A stretch of 64,000 bases of DNA from CAYYJR01 sp964472305 (GCA_964472305.1 CAYYJR010000022.1:3356-67355); one strand, 5' to 3'; positions 17,357 to 26,894 are shown, numbered from the stretch's first letter. The notes: generated by a model from the sequence alone, not told the origin. Numbers and translations: made by a program.

Positions 17357-17901
17357 TCACCATGGAGTTCTCCGGCATCGATCCCGCGTTGCATCGTTAT
17401 CACATGCCAGTCCGCAAGGCAGCATGGAGTATGTTTGTCGGCGGCGTGATGGCGACGGCAACACTGATGTTAAGCACTGCCGATGGCCTTGAACGGTATA
17501 TCGCGGAAGTACAGGGGCGCGTCCCGTTCACCCCGGTCCTGTGGGGACCGCTGATGATTCTGACACCGGTCTGCGCCTTACTCGGGTGTCTGACATTCTT
17601 CCTCGGCACCCAACCATTGCGCCGTGCCAGCCGCATTTTACGTGAGATCGATCCCGTACCGGCGAAGGTTACTATAATTCAGGCCTATTTACCGGGCGAT
17701 GTGCTCGTGCGGCGCTGGTATGTCAATCTCACGTCACTACAGGATACGAGCGTTCCACCGGAGACATTGCCAATCCTGTCGCCTCCAGGTCCCTATGAAA
17801 AATTCCAGCGCTTTAGCGAAGACGCCCCTGTCTATAGTGAGAGTCCGCCCGGAATGGTGGTCATCCGCACGTCGCGCGGTATCCTCATCACCGACCGATA
17901 A
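17353..17901 (+). CDS. Two-helix membrane protein, unknown
   Basis: A 182-residue protein starting at an ATG that overlaps the stop codon of the protease gene (ATGA), so the two are translationally coupled. Two hydrophobic segments lie at about residues 27-43 and 60-80, followed by a soluble domain of about 100 residues. I do not recognise the family. Coupling suggests it works with the upstream metzincin-like protein, as an inhibitor, anchor or partner. A second ATG at 17362 is also possible. Confidence 0.7.
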   Translation: MITMEFSGIDPALHRYHMPVRKAAWSMFVGGVMATATLMLSTADGLERYIAEVQGRVPFTPVLWGPLMILTPVCALLGCLTFFLGTQPLRRASRILREIDPVPAKVTIIQAYLPGDVLVRRWYVNLTSLQDTSVPPETLPILSPPGPYEKFQRFSEDAPVYSESPPGMVVIRTSRGILITDR

Positions 17902-18029
17902 CATGCGCATTTCGCCTATTTATACCACGCCGGTGGGCAGGGGAAGCAATACGCGAGGCGAATAGTTCGGAGGGTTATGGTTGGCGCGCCGGTTTTCCGC
18001 CGGCTATTCATGTACGAACGGAATATACG

Positions 18030-18833
18030 ATGGCCATTCAGATCGGTATTTGTACAATTTCTTTCTCTGAGCTGCCGGTGGCGGAGGCGCTGGCCGCCTC
18101 CGGGGCATCCGGCGCGCGCGGCATCGAGCTGTGGGGACGGGAGCACCTGCCCGCGGAGGCGTCCGCCGCCGAGGTGGCGCGCGTACGGCGGCTGGCGGAG
18201 GTGCAAGGGTTGAACATGGCCGCCTACGGATCATACGCGCAGGCGGGAGAAGCGGAGTGGCCGGATGAGCGCGTGGCCGCCATGCTGGACCGTGTCGTCG
18301 ATCTGGGTGCGCCGTTGGTGCGCGTATGGGCCGGGACGCGGGGCAGCGCGGAGGCAACCCCCGGTGATTGGACGCGGGTGATCGATAGCCTGCGCGCGTG
18401 GGGTGATCTTGCCGGCGCCCGCGGGTTGCGCCTGGTCGTCGAGCGCCACTGCCACACCCTCACCGACCTGGGCGATTGCGCGCGACGGCTGATCGATGCC
18501 GTCGGACACCCCGCGGTGCGGTTGAATTATCAGATACCCTATCCTTGGCCGGTGGACGCATATCACACCGCGATGGAATCCGATCTGCGCCTGCATCTGC
18601 CGGTGAGCCTGCACGCGCATGCACAGAATTACCGTTTCGCCGGCGACGCCATGACCCTCGTGTCGCTGGCGGAGGGCGTGGTGGATTACGCCGCCTGGCG
18701 CCCGCTATTGGACGATGCCGCATTCGAGGGATGGGTGATGTTGGAATTCCTGCCCCAGCTTCCCGACGCCGACCCCGTCGCCCTCGCCCGCAACGAATTG
18801 ACCGCGCTGCGGGAGATGTGGGGCGTTGAGTAA
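18030..18833 (+). CDS. Sugar phosphate isomerase/epimerase family (TIM barrel)
   Basis: A 267-residue AP-endonuclease-2/xylose-isomerase-like barrel. It begins IQIGICTISFSELPV and shows the family strands GARGIELWG, VRVWAGT, LRLVVERH and a late EFLPQLPDAD. Members isomerise or epimerise sugars, inosose or hydroxypyruvate; the substrate cannot be read from sequence. It is followed by DUF4091 and UroD-like genes on the same strand, suggesting a shared catabolic role. Confidence 0.85.
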   Translation: MAIQIGICTISFSELPVAEALAASGASGARGIELWGREHLPAEASAAEVARVRRLAEVQGLNMAAYGSYAQAGEAEWPDERVAAMLDRVVDLGAPLVRVWAGTRGSAEATPGDWTRVIDSLRAWGDLAGARGLRLVVERHCHTLTDLGDCARRLIDAVGHPAVRLNYQIPYPWPVDAYHTAMESDLRLHLPVSLHAHAQNYRFAGDAMTLVSLAEGVVDYAAWRPLLDDAAFEGWVMLEFLPQLPDADPVALARNELTALREMWGVE

Positions 18834-18860
18834 GTCCCCATTCCTGCTGTGCGGTTGGAG

Positions 18861-18895
18861 CACCAGCCTCCCCTTATGCCGGTGGGTGGCTGGTG
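18861..18895 (+). terminator. Hairpin between the isomerase and DUF4091 genes
   Basis: CACCAGCC and GGCTGGTG form a perfect 8-base stem around a 19-base loop whose ends can pair further (CCC with GGG). There is no T run after it, so it may be an attenuator or partial terminator rather than a strong stop. It ends 35 bases before the next start codon. Confidence 0.5.
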
Positions 18896-18929
18896 AGGGA
18901 TCATGGCATATCTGACTGTCGGAGGCATT

Positions 18930-20543
18930 ATGCAAACCTGGTTGGCAAGTTCACTCATTCGCCTGTATCCGTCAACGCCGCCGGTACGGCGCAACACGCT
19001 CGTGCTGGAAACGGCGCGCGGCGCGCAGGTGTCGTTTCAGGCGGCGTTTCGCCTGGATGACCGCGACGCGGTGATCGTCGCCACGGCCGACGCGCCCGCG
19101 GGACTGACCGTGCGGGTGCGCCGCGTCGGCTACGTGCCGATGCCGCATCACACTGTCTCTGTACCGCTGCATGAACTCGAAGGCGTCGGGCACATTCCCG
19201 GCTACGTGCCCGATCCGCTGTTTCCCGACGCGCGCATACATGCCGGTCCCTACGAAACGCACGCCTTCTGGATCACCGTGCACGTCGCGCGCGATATTGC
19301 CCCGGGCAATTATCCGGTGAGCGTGCGGGTCGGCATCGACGGCGAAGATAGCGAGACGCTGACCGCCAACATCGACGTGCACGCGGCGGTGTTGGAGCCG
19401 CGCCGCGACTTCCCCGTCACCCACTGGTTCTACACCGATGCCATCTGCCACTGGTACGGCACCGAGGTGTGGCAGGAAGAATTCTGGCCGATCGTCGAGC
19501 CGTTCCTGGCCAACCTGGTGACGCATGGGCAGGACACCATCTACGTGCCGCTGTTCACCCCGCCCACCGACGGCGTGAAGCGTCCTACCCAGTTGCTGGG
19601 CGTCCAGCGCGACGGCGAACGCTATCTGTTCGACTGGACGCTGGTGCGGCGTTGGGTGCGACTGGCGCGGCGCCTCGGGCTGACCTACTTCGAGTGGACG
19701 CACCTGTTCACCCAGTGGGGGGTGAAGTGCGCCATCCGCATTTATGAAGGGCACGGCGAGACCGGCGCTTTGTTATGGCCGCCGGAGACCGGCGCGGTAT
19801 CGCCCACCTACCGCAACTTCATGGCGCAATTTCTGCCTGCATTTCAGCAGTTCCTGGAGGACGAAGGCATCTTCGAGCAGAGCTTCTTCCACCTGTCCGA
19901 CGAGCCGCACGGCGACGAACACCTGGCGAACTACCGCGCCGCGCGCGAATTGCTGCGGGAACTGGCACCGTGGATGCGGGTGATGGACGCGTTAACCGAT
20001 ATCCGCTTCGCCCGCGAGGGCCTGTGCGACATCCCCGCGCCGCTCATCACTACCGCGCCGGACTTCGTACGCGAGGATTTCCACCCGTGGACTTACTTCT
20101 GTTGCGGTCCGCGCGAGGAATACCTGAACCGCCTGCTGGATACGCCGCTGATCAAGGTGGCGATGAGCGGCTGGCTGTTTTACCGCACGAAAGTGCATGG
20201 CTTCCTGCATTGGGGCTACAACTACTGGTACAAGAGCCAGACGACCACGCTGATCGATCCCTTCGCTGTGCTCGACGGCACCCAATGGCCGGGGTGGACC
20301 TACGGCGACTGCTTCCTGGTGTATCCCGGCGCGGACGGCCCCATCGATTCACAGCGCTGGGAGGTGTTCGCGGAAAGCCTGCAGGACTATGCCCTGCTGC
20401 AGACCGCGGGCATCGATCCCGACGACCCGAAGTTGGCCGCCATCCACGACTATGCCGAATTCCCGCGCAGCGAGCAATGGATCCTGCGCCGCCGCCGCGA
20501 AGCTCTGGCGATCCTGGATCAGTGCATCGCCGTCGCGCCTTGA
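18930..20543 (+). CDS. DUF4091 domain protein, glycoside-hydrolase-like
   Basis: A 537-residue protein. An N-terminal beta-rich domain (about 1-170) precedes a TIM-barrel-like region, with FHLSDEPHGDEH at the end of a strand (a likely active-site acidic cluster), GWLFYRTKVHGFLHWGYNYWY and a DUF4091 C-terminus (about 470-530, FVVYPG-like FLVYPGADGPIDSQRWE). These proteins are abundant in Planctomycetes, Armatimonadota and Bacteroidetes and are presumed glycosidases. The ATG at 18930 follows TCGGAGG. No signal peptide is visible, so it may be cytoplasmic. Confidence 0.85.
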   Translation: MQTWLASSLIRLYPSTPPVRRNTLVLETARGAQVSFQAAFRLDDRDAVIVATADAPAGLTVRVRRVGYVPMPHHTVSVPLHELEGVGHIPGYVPDPLFPDARIHAGPYETHAFWITVHVARDIAPGNYPVSVRVGIDGEDSETLTANIDVHAAVLEPRRDFPVTHWFYTDAICHWYGTEVWQEEFWPIVEPFLANLVTHGQDTIYVPLFTPPTDGVKRPTQLLGVQRDGERYLFDWTLVRRWVRLARRLGLTYFEWTHLFTQWGVKCAIRIYEGHGETGALLWPPETGAVSPTYRNFMAQFLPAFQQFLEDEGIFEQSFFHLSDEPHGDEHLANYRAARELLRELAPWMRVMDALTDIRFAREGLCDIPAPLITTAPDFVREDFHPWTYFCCGPREEYLNRLLDTPLIKVAMSGWLFYRTKVHGFLHWGYNYWYKSQTTTLIDPFAVLDGTQWPGWTYGDCFLVYPGADGPIDSQRWEVFAESLQDYALLQTAGIDPDDPKLAAIHDYAEFPRSEQWILRRRREALAILDQCIAVAP

Positions 20544-20568
20544 CGGGAAGAACAATACGCGCAGATAC

Positions 20569-20597
20569 GTCGGGACCGGGACGGAGCCGGCCCCGAC
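20569..20597 (+). terminator. Hairpin terminator after the DUF4091 gene
   Basis: GTCGGGACCGG and CCGGCCCCGAC pair over 11 bases with one mismatch around a 7-base loop, 25 bases after the stop codon. No T run follows. Confidence 0.65.
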
Positions 20598-20725
20598 GAC
20601 AATACCACTCCTGGCGCGGCGGCATGAAGGCGCGTCAGAACTTCAGCGGATCCGGCAGGAGAACCGTCCGCGTGGGTGAATTACCTCATACACCTATATT
20701 CTGACCATCGAACCGAGGCATTGCC

Positions 20726-21856
20726 ATGACCACGTACCGTGATCTCTATTTCGATACCCTGCTCTTCCGCCATCCCGTGCGAATTCCGTTTTTGCCCGGG
20801 GGTGGGCGCGAGTCGACGCTGAAGGCGTGGCGCGAACAGGGATTGCCTGCGGATCGCGATCCGCAGGAGGCGGTGATGGAAATACTCGGCATCACCCCAC
20901 CGCCTGGCGGGTGGATCTGGCTTCCGGTGGACTTCCGCATGATCCCGCAATTCGAAGAAAAGGTGCTGCGCCACGAAGACGGGCATTACGTGGTGCAGGA
21001 CTGGATGGGCGCGATTACCGAAATCGCCGACACCTTCGATTACACCTACATTCGCTCGGCGAAGGACTTCGTCACCCGCAAGTGGCACAAATTCCCGGTA
21101 GAAACGCGCGCGGACTGGGAGGAGATGAAGTGGCGTTACGCGGTGGACGCGCCGGGTCGCTTCCCCGCCGATTTCGCCGCACAGGCCAAACAGTGGAACG
21201 CGCAACGCGAGCACAGCGTCACCACCGTACACGTGAACGGGCCGTTCTGGCAGTTGCGCGAGTGGTGTGGATTCGAGAACCTGTGCATGCTGTTCCTCGA
21301 CGATCCCGACTTCGTGCGCGAGATGATCGAGTTCTGGACGGAGTTCGTCGCGCAGACGCTGGCGCGCATCGTCGAGCACGTGCCCATCGATCGTCTCGGC
21401 TTTTCCGAAGACATGGCGTATAAAGCGCACAGTATGATCTCGCCGGCGATGTCGCGGGAGTTTCTGCAGCCGGCTTACCGGCGCTGGGTGGAGTTGGCGA
21501 AGTCGGCGGGTGGGCAGGTGTTCGACATGGATTCTGACGGCTACATCGGCGAGTTGATTCCGCTATGGATCGAAGCGGGCATCAACGTCTGCTGTCCTAT
21601 CGAGGTGGCGGCGCACAACGATATCGTCGAGTTCCGTAAACAATTCGGCACGCAAATGGCCTACACCGGCGGCATCGACAAGCGCGCCATCGCCGCCGGC
21701 GGCGAGGTGATCAAAGCCGAACTGGCACGCAACGCCCCGATCATCAAAGACGGCGGCTTCATCCCCGGCTGCGACCACGGCGTCCCACCCGACATCTCCT
21801 GGCCCAACTACATCGAATACTGCCGCCAGTTGGCGCGGTTGACGGGATGGGGGTAG
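20726..21856 (+). CDS. Uroporphyrinogen decarboxylase (UroD/MtaA-like) family protein
   Basis: A 376-residue protein. The C-terminal pattern DMDSDGYIGELIPLWIEAGIN, then PIEVAAHNDIVEFRKQFG, GGIDKRAI and IPGCDHGVPPDISWPNY is the distant UroD branch common in Armatimonadota, Planctomycetes and clostridia. These relatives are thought to be methyltransferase or decarboxylase-like enzymes, not haem enzymes. Its place after a sugar isomerase and a DUF4091 protein points to carbon-compound catabolism; the reaction is unknown. Confidence 0.87.
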   Translation: MTTYRDLYFDTLLFRHPVRIPFLPGGGRESTLKAWREQGLPADRDPQEAVMEILGITPPPGGWIWLPVDFRMIPQFEEKVLRHEDGHYVVQDWMGAITEIADTFDYTYIRSAKDFVTRKWHKFPVETRADWEEMKWRYAVDAPGRFPADFAAQAKQWNAQREHSVTTVHVNGPFWQLREWCGFENLCMLFLDDPDFVREMIEFWTEFVAQTLARIVEHVPIDRLGFSEDMAYKAHSMISPAMSREFLQPAYRRWVELAKSAGGQVFDMDSDGYIGELIPLWIEAGINVCCPIEVAAHNDIVEFRKQFGTQMAYTGGIDKRAIAAGGEVIKAELARNAPIIKDGGFIPGCDHGVPPDISWPNYIEYCRQLARLTGWG

Positions 21857-22096
21857 CAAATATCCGGATTTGATACTTGACTTCTGGTAAGGTTCTCTCT
21901 ACCTCTTAGTTCCTATCAAACCAGGAGGATTCTGCCGATCCGCACCTCGACTACCGCCACGTAGGTGCAAACCATCAGATTCCAGGTGGCAAAAGCAGGC
22001 AATGGGTATGCTGGTGCCGAACCATTTACTTGGCGCAGAAACAGTGTAATCTAGCAACAGGTACGGTGTTAGCGCAGATGGGGCATATGCATCACG
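21857..22096. other. Intergenic left edge of the helicase island
   Basis: These 240 bases separate the UroD-like gene from the helicase and are less GC-rich than the neighbours. An open stretch from about 21910 to 22120 (+) reads as plausible protein but has no start with a good ribosome-binding site and overlaps the helicase start. It could be a relic or chance. Confidence 0.4.
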
Positions 22097-25000
22097 ATGG
22101 ACCTAGTTCCTGGCCTATATGAACTGCTCATTGATACCCGCCTGCAGGATATACTGGCCCGTCTTCCCGACGGACAGCGCTTATGCGATGCGATCGATGC
22201 CGGTGAGCGACACGATGCGTTGGCCACCTACCTGCAGCATGTCATCGCTGGCGCGTTGCAGGCGTGTACCGGGCAGGATACCGAGCAGCAGCAACTCGAC
22301 ATCCTCAATCGCGTGCTACGTGTGCTAGCAGAGATAGCGGGGGATGGGCAGCCGATTGCGCTGGCACAGTCGCAACGGTTGCTGGAGCTTCGTGAGTCTG
22401 AGCTTGCCCCACCAACACCCCGCCCGGACACACCTCTCTCGCGCAGTTGCCTACTAGCGCGTACCAAACTCGATCCGACTCTGCTCTCCCAATTGAAGAA
22501 GGAAATCCATTCCGCCCACCAAATCGATATCATCTGCTCCTTCATCAAGTGGAGCGGTCTTCGTTGTCTGATGGATGAACTGCAGGCATTCGTGCAGAAA
22601 CCCGGTCACCACCTGCGCGTGATCACCACCAGCTACATGGGTGCCACCGATGCCAAAGCGGTGGAGTTTCTACGCGAATTACCCAGCACCGAGGTGCGCG
22701 TCTCCTATGACCGGGACCGTACCCGCCTGCATGCCAAGGCCTTCGTCTTCCACCGGCGTACCGGTTTCGGCACGGCCTACATCGGCTCCGCCAATATGTC
22801 GAGTGCCGCATTGACGGAAGGCCTGGAGTGGAACGTCAAGATCAGCCAGTATGAGTCGTCGCACCTCTGGGAGAAGCTCACCGCCTCGTATGAGACGCAC
22901 TGGTACGATGGGGAATTTTCGCCGTACCTGGATGGCGACCAGCGAAAGTTGGAAGATGCCTTGCGCGAGGCAACCGGGACCTATTCCGTCGATGCCACGC
23001 TGCCGGTGTTCGATCTGCGCCCTTTCCCGTTCCAGCAAGAAATCCTCGACCGCATCGCATATGAACGCTATGCCGGGCGTGCCCAACACTTAATTGTCGC
23101 CGCCACCGGCACGGGCAAGACGATGATCAGTGCGTTTGATTACCGCAACTTCGCGACCGCCGTGGTCGGCCCTTATCCGCGGGTGCTCTTCGTCGCCCAC
23201 CGCGAAGAGATTCTCAAGCAAAGCCTGGCAACTTTCCGCGTAGTGTTGCGGGATATGAATTTCGGTGACTTGTACGTGGGCAATTCCCGCCCGCAGCAGT
23301 ACGATCACCTCTTCATGTCGATCCAGAGTTTTCACGCTGGCGAGCTCTGGGGGAAGCTGCCGCCAGAGCATTTCGCCTACCTAGTGGTAGATGAGTTTCA
23401 CCATGCGGAAGCACCCACGTATCAGCGGCTCCTCGACCACTTCCGCCCGCAGTCGCTCATCGGCCTCACCGCCACACCGGAGCGCACCGATGGCGGTGAT
23501 GTCTTCCGCCACTTCGGTTGGCACACTACTGCGGAAATCCGCCTACCGGATGCCATCAATCGCAAGCTGCTCTGCCCGTTCCACTACTTCGGCATCACCG
23601 ACACCGACACGGCGAACCTGTCGAATCTGCGCTGGCAGCGCGGGGGCTACCTAAAGGAAGACCTTGAGCGCGTCTACACCGGCAACCACATCCGCGCGCG
23701 CTATGTGATCCAGAAGGCTAGGGAACTCCTGCTGGATATCCGCCAGGCAAAGGGATTGGGATTCTGTGTGAGCGTCAGCCATGCGCATTTCATGGCCGCA
23801 CAGTTCAACGCTGCCGGCATCGCTGCGTTAGCACTGACCGGCAACAGCGCCCAGCAAGAGCGCGACACTGCGCAGCAGCGTCTGCGTTGGGGCGAGATCA
23901 ATTTTATTTTCACGGTAGACTTGTACAACGAAGGTATCGATATCTCCGAGGTAGATACTGTCCTATTCTTGCGCCCGACCGAAAGTCTAACCGTCTTCCT
24001 GCAGCAGTTAGGCCGCGGCTTGCGCCATTCACCCGGCAAGGAGTGCCTGACGGTGCTGGACTTCATCGGCCAAGCCCATAAGAGATATCGCTTCGATGTC
24101 CGATACCGTGCGCTGCTCGATGACCCCGGTCGCTCCATCCAGCGCCAGGTTGATGCCGATTTTCCGCACCTGCCGGCGGGCTGCCTGGTGAAGCTGGAGC
24201 GGATCGCCAAAGACTACGTGCTGCAGAATATCCGGCAAAATCTCACCGGTGCGAGAGCGCGCATCCGAGAAGCCATTGCCGAGGATGTCGAACACCTGGG
24301 ACGGCTGCCCGGACTCCCGGAATTCCTTGAGCGGCACCAGTTAGAGCCCGATGAACTGTATCGCCGCGGGGTGAGTTGGTCACGCCTATGTGTCGAAGCC
24401 GGAGTGCAGCCGACATTTAATGAGCCGGATGAACTACGACTTACCAAAGGATTGCGCCGCATCGAGCATATCAGTGGCCCGCGACAACTCCGCTATCTGC
24501 AAGGAATACTCGACCATTCCACTCCGTTACCGACCCATGACCAGGTAACCGCTGATGAGCAGCGCTGGCTAGCGATGCTGCATCTATCGGTATGGGGACC
24601 GGGGGAGACAACGGAACACGAGATCGATAGTCTGCGACGATTACGCGCCAATCCCACCTTATGCGCGGAATTGCAGCAACTTCTCACCTACCAGCAAGGT
24701 CACCTAGAAACCCCGCCACATGCGCTGGACCTGCCGTTCACCTGTCCGCTCGAACTCCACGCCGCCTACACCCGCGATGAAATTCTCGCCGGTCTGGGGC
24801 ACTGGACCTTGCAGCGCCAACCCAGTATGCGTGAGGGCGTGCTCTACCAACCCGAATTGCATGCCGATCTCTTCATGATCACCCTGCACAAAACCGACAC
24901 CGACTACTCGCCGACCACCATGTACGAGGATTATGCGATCAGCGACACCCTCTTCCACTGGCAAAGCCAGAGCACCACATCTGCCGACTCTCCGACCGGC

Positions 25001-25216
25001 CTGCGCTACCGGGAGCACCGTCGCCATGGGCACACCATCCTGCTCTGCGTGCGCGAATACAAGTCTGTGAACAACCAGGCCGCTCCCTACTACTTTCTCG
25101 GTCCTGCGGAGTATGTCAGCCACACCGGCAGCAAACCAATGAGCATCATCTGGCACCTGCAGCAGCCACTCCCCGCTATCTTGATGCGGCGAACAGTACG
25201 CGCAGCCGCAGGATGA
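22097..25216 (+). CDS. PLD nuclease-SF2 helicase-DUF3427 fusion protein
   Basis: A 1039-residue multidomain protein. A phospholipase D-type nuclease domain (about residues 115-265) has RLHAKAFVFH with a following GSANMSS. An SF2 helicase follows with Walker A ATGTGKT near 333, the DEAH-box variant DEFH near 431, GLTATPERTDG and motif VI QQLGRGLR near 636. A DUF3427 domain occupies the C-terminus (about 880-1035). Such fusions are widespread but patchy in bacteria and are often regarded as DNA-repair or defence-type enzymes; no activity can be assigned. It stands alone between AT-rich flanks, with more CTA/TTA-type codons than its neighbours, suggesting acquisition. Confidence 0.92.
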   Translation: MDLVPGLYELLIDTRLQDILARLPDGQRLCDAIDAGERHDALATYLQHVIAGALQACTGQDTEQQQLDILNRVLRVLAEIAGDGQPIALAQSQRLLELRESELAPPTPRPDTPLSRSCLLARTKLDPTLLSQLKKEIHSAHQIDIICSFIKWSGLRCLMDELQAFVQKPGHHLRVITTSYMGATDAKAVEFLRELPSTEVRVSYDRDRTRLHAKAFVFHRRTGFGTAYIGSANMSSAALTEGLEWNVKISQYESSHLWEKLTASYETHWYDGEFSPYLDGDQRKLEDALREATGTYSVDATLPVFDLRPFPFQQEILDRIAYERYAGRAQHLIVAATGTGKTMISAFDYRNFATAVVGPYPRVLFVAHREEILKQSLATFRVVLRDMNFGDLYVGNSRPQQYDHLFMSIQSFHAGELWGKLPPEHFAYLVVDEFHHAEAPTYQRLLDHFRPQSLIGLTATPERTDGGDVFRHFGWHTTAEIRLPDAINRKLLCPFHYFGITDTDTANLSNLRWQRGGYLKEDLERVYTGNHIRARYVIQKARELLLDIRQAKGLGFCVSVSHAHFMAAQFNAAGIAALALTGNSAQQERDTAQQRLRWGEINFIFTVDLYNEGIDISEVDTVLFLRPTESLTVFLQQLGRGLRHSPGKECLTVLDFIGQAHKRYRFDVRYRALLDDPGRSIQRQVDADFPHLPAGCLVKLERIAKDYVLQNIRQNLTGARARIREAIAEDVEHLGRLPGLPEFLERHQLEPDELYRRGVSWSRLCVEAGVQPTFNEPDELRLTKGLRRIEHISGPRQLRYLQGILDHSTPLPTHDQVTADEQRWLAMLHLSVWGPGETTEHEIDSLRRLRANPTLCAELQQLLTYQQGHLETPPHALDLPFTCPLELHAAYTRDEILAGLGHWTLQRQPSMREGVLYQPELHADLFMITLHKTDTDYSPTTMYEDYAISDTLFHWQSQSTTSADSPTGLRYREHRRHGHTILLCVREYKSVNNQAAPYYFLGPAEYVSHTGSKPMSIIWHLQQPLPAILMRRTVRAAAG

Positions 25217-25378
25217 TTATTGATGCGCACTAGGCTTGTTAGCCTGGCACATAGAGACAGATGCTGAGGAGTAGCAGAAGGCGTTGTTGTAAATGGTGAT
25301 AGAATGTACCTTCCGTCTGCTAGAGCAAAAACTTTCAGCGCCATGCTACTGGTATCCTGCGATTAGAAAACGGAAGCA

Positions 25379-25474
25379 ATGGTTAGAATAAATATTATGG
25401 CTATTCATTCGGAAGAACAACTGGAATACACAATTGATGTTTTGAACAGCCTCCGACAACTGGCTAAAGTATAA
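25379..25474 (+). pseudogene. Relic: C-terminus of an alpha-oxoamine synthase (KBL/BioF-like)
   Basis: A 31-codon open stretch reads VRINIMAIHSEEQLEYTID and ends with a short helix. This matches the C-terminal end of PLP-dependent alpha-oxoamine synthases such as Kbl and BioF, where an R-I-x-x-x-M-A-x-H-x-x-E-Q pattern occurs. There is a stop in frame five codons before, and no other part of such a gene is visible. It looks like the tail of a lost gene. Confidence 0.45.
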
Positions 25475-25642
25475 GAGTATCAAGTTGGCAATAATTAATA
25501 CATTCTATGTGGTAATTTCCGGAAAAGGCTCCAGGGTTTTTCATCACACCCTTTATTTTGCTTGGTAGACAGCAAACTCCATGATCCAGTATACACCGAC
25601 CTCCTGCAATTTGTCGCCGTTCCAGCGGTAATCCTCTCTTAA

Positions 25643-25774
25643 GCCGTAGTATTAGTTGCCGACCCCGTGCAGGCTCACCTACACGAGGAGGCAGTGTCAG
25701 TCACCGTCGCCTTTTCACCCCCGGACGACTACCACGAAGGCGATGTCATTACGCTGCAAGCAGTGAGCCGGTAG
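25643..25774 (+). other. Short open stretch, possible gene relic
   Basis: Forty-three codons between stops read as plausible protein, ending YHEGDVITLQAVSR and a stop. No start with a ribosome-binding site is present and I do not recognise the family. The rest of 25217-25834 is AT-rich and shows nothing else I can support. Confidence 0.25.
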
Positions 25775-25834
25775 TCTCCCATCCGACATCGCGCACAGGT
25801 GTGCAGACACCGGCGATCAACCGAGTCTGCTGCC

Positions 25835-26803
25835 TCAGCGCGGGCACGCATCCGGTTCCATCGCCAGGAATGCGTGCCACGCCGCCACAATCTGCTCCGC
25901 CGCGCCCGCCGGGCCGCCGGCGGCGAGGATGTCGATCCAGTTGATGCGCGGATCGGCTTTGAACCAGGTATATTGCCGTTTGGCGTAGCGGCGGTTGTCG
26001 CGCACCATCAGTTCGATGGCGGTGGCGAAGTCGTACTCCCTGCGCAGAAAGCCGACCAGTTGCCGGTAGGTGATGCCCTTCATCGCTGACAATTCGGGAC
26101 CATACCCACCCTCGTAGAGCCGTCGCACTTCCTCCAGCAATCCCGCCTGCAACTGCGTCTCCACCCGTGTCGCCAGCCGTGCGTATAACTCAGCACGCGG
26201 CAAGGTTAAGCCGAACAGGAGCGGGCGGTACGGGCCGGGCCGGGTGACGGCGCCGGGTTTATACTCGAAGGCCGACAGCGGCGTGCCGGTCAGCTCGTAG
26301 ACTTCCAGCGCGCGGATAATGCGTTTCTGGTCGTTGGGGTGCAGGCGCGCGGCGGTGACGGGGTCAATCTCGCGCAGCCGGGCGTGGAGCGTCTCCGCGC
26401 CATGCCGTTGCGCTTCGTCGGCCAGCCGCTCGCGAAACGCGGTGTCGGCGGGCTGCGGCGGGAAGGTCCAGCGGTCAACGAGCGCGTTGATGTAAAAGCC
26501 GGTGCCGCCGGCGACGATGGGCACACGTTCCCGCGCGACGATCTCGGTGATGCACCGGTCCGCCAGCACCACGTATTCAGCCACCGAGAACTCCTGGTCG
26601 GGCTCAACCAGGTCGATCAGGTGGTGCGGTACGCCTTGCTGTTCCGCGGATGTGGGCTTGGCGGTACCGATATCCATGCCGCGGTACACCTGCATGGAAT
26701 CGGCGGTGAGGATCTCACCGCCGATGTCGCGTGCAACCTGCACCGCGGTATCCGTCTTGCCCGATCCCGTGGGGCCCACGATCACTAACAGCGGAATGGC
26801 CAT
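25835..26803 (-). CDS. miaA: tRNA dimethylallyltransferase
   Basis: A 322-residue enzyme that adds a dimethylallyl group to A37 of tRNAs reading U-starting codons. It has the P-loop GPTGSGKTD, the segment DSMQVYRGMDIGTAKP, HHLIDLVEPDQEFSVA, GGTGFYINAL and the late RRYAKRQYTWFK. The ATG at 26803 is chosen because family members begin just before the P-loop; no ribosome-binding site precedes it, and a -10 box lies only five bases upstream, suggesting a leaderless message. Confidence 0.94.
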   Translation of the reverse strand: MAIPLLVIVGPTGSGKTDTAVQVARDIGGEILTADSMQVYRGMDIGTAKPTSAEQQGVPHHLIDLVEPDQEFSVAEYVVLADRCITEIVARERVPIVAGGTGFYINALVDRWTFPPQPADTAFRERLADEAQRHGAETLHARLREIDPVTAARLHPNDQKRIIRALEVYELTGTPLSAFEYKPGAVTRPGPYRPLLFGLTLPRAELYARLATRVETQLQAGLLEEVRRLYEGGYGPELSAMKGITYRQLVGFLRREYDFATAIELMVRDNRRYAKRQYTWFKADPRINWIDILAAGGPAGAAEQIVAAWHAFLAMEPDACPR

Positions 26804-26808
26804 GCCCC

Positions 26809-26814
26809 ATTGTA
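26809..26814 (-). promoter_or_regulatory. Probable -10 box of miaA
   Basis: TACAAT on the minus strand ends five bases before the miaA ATG, so transcription would begin at or within a base or two of the start codon. Confidence 0.4.
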
Positions 26815-26894
26815 GCCCGCGCGGCACGCTGTGGACAAGAGACCCGCCGTCAAGCCGGATTACGCGCCGTGACAGGGAGATGCTCCGCAGCTCG

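Noticed and set aside
21907..22120. Open stretch ahead of the helicase that reads as protein
   Set aside because: It has no start codon with a ribosome-binding site, overlaps the helicase start and matches no family I recognise.
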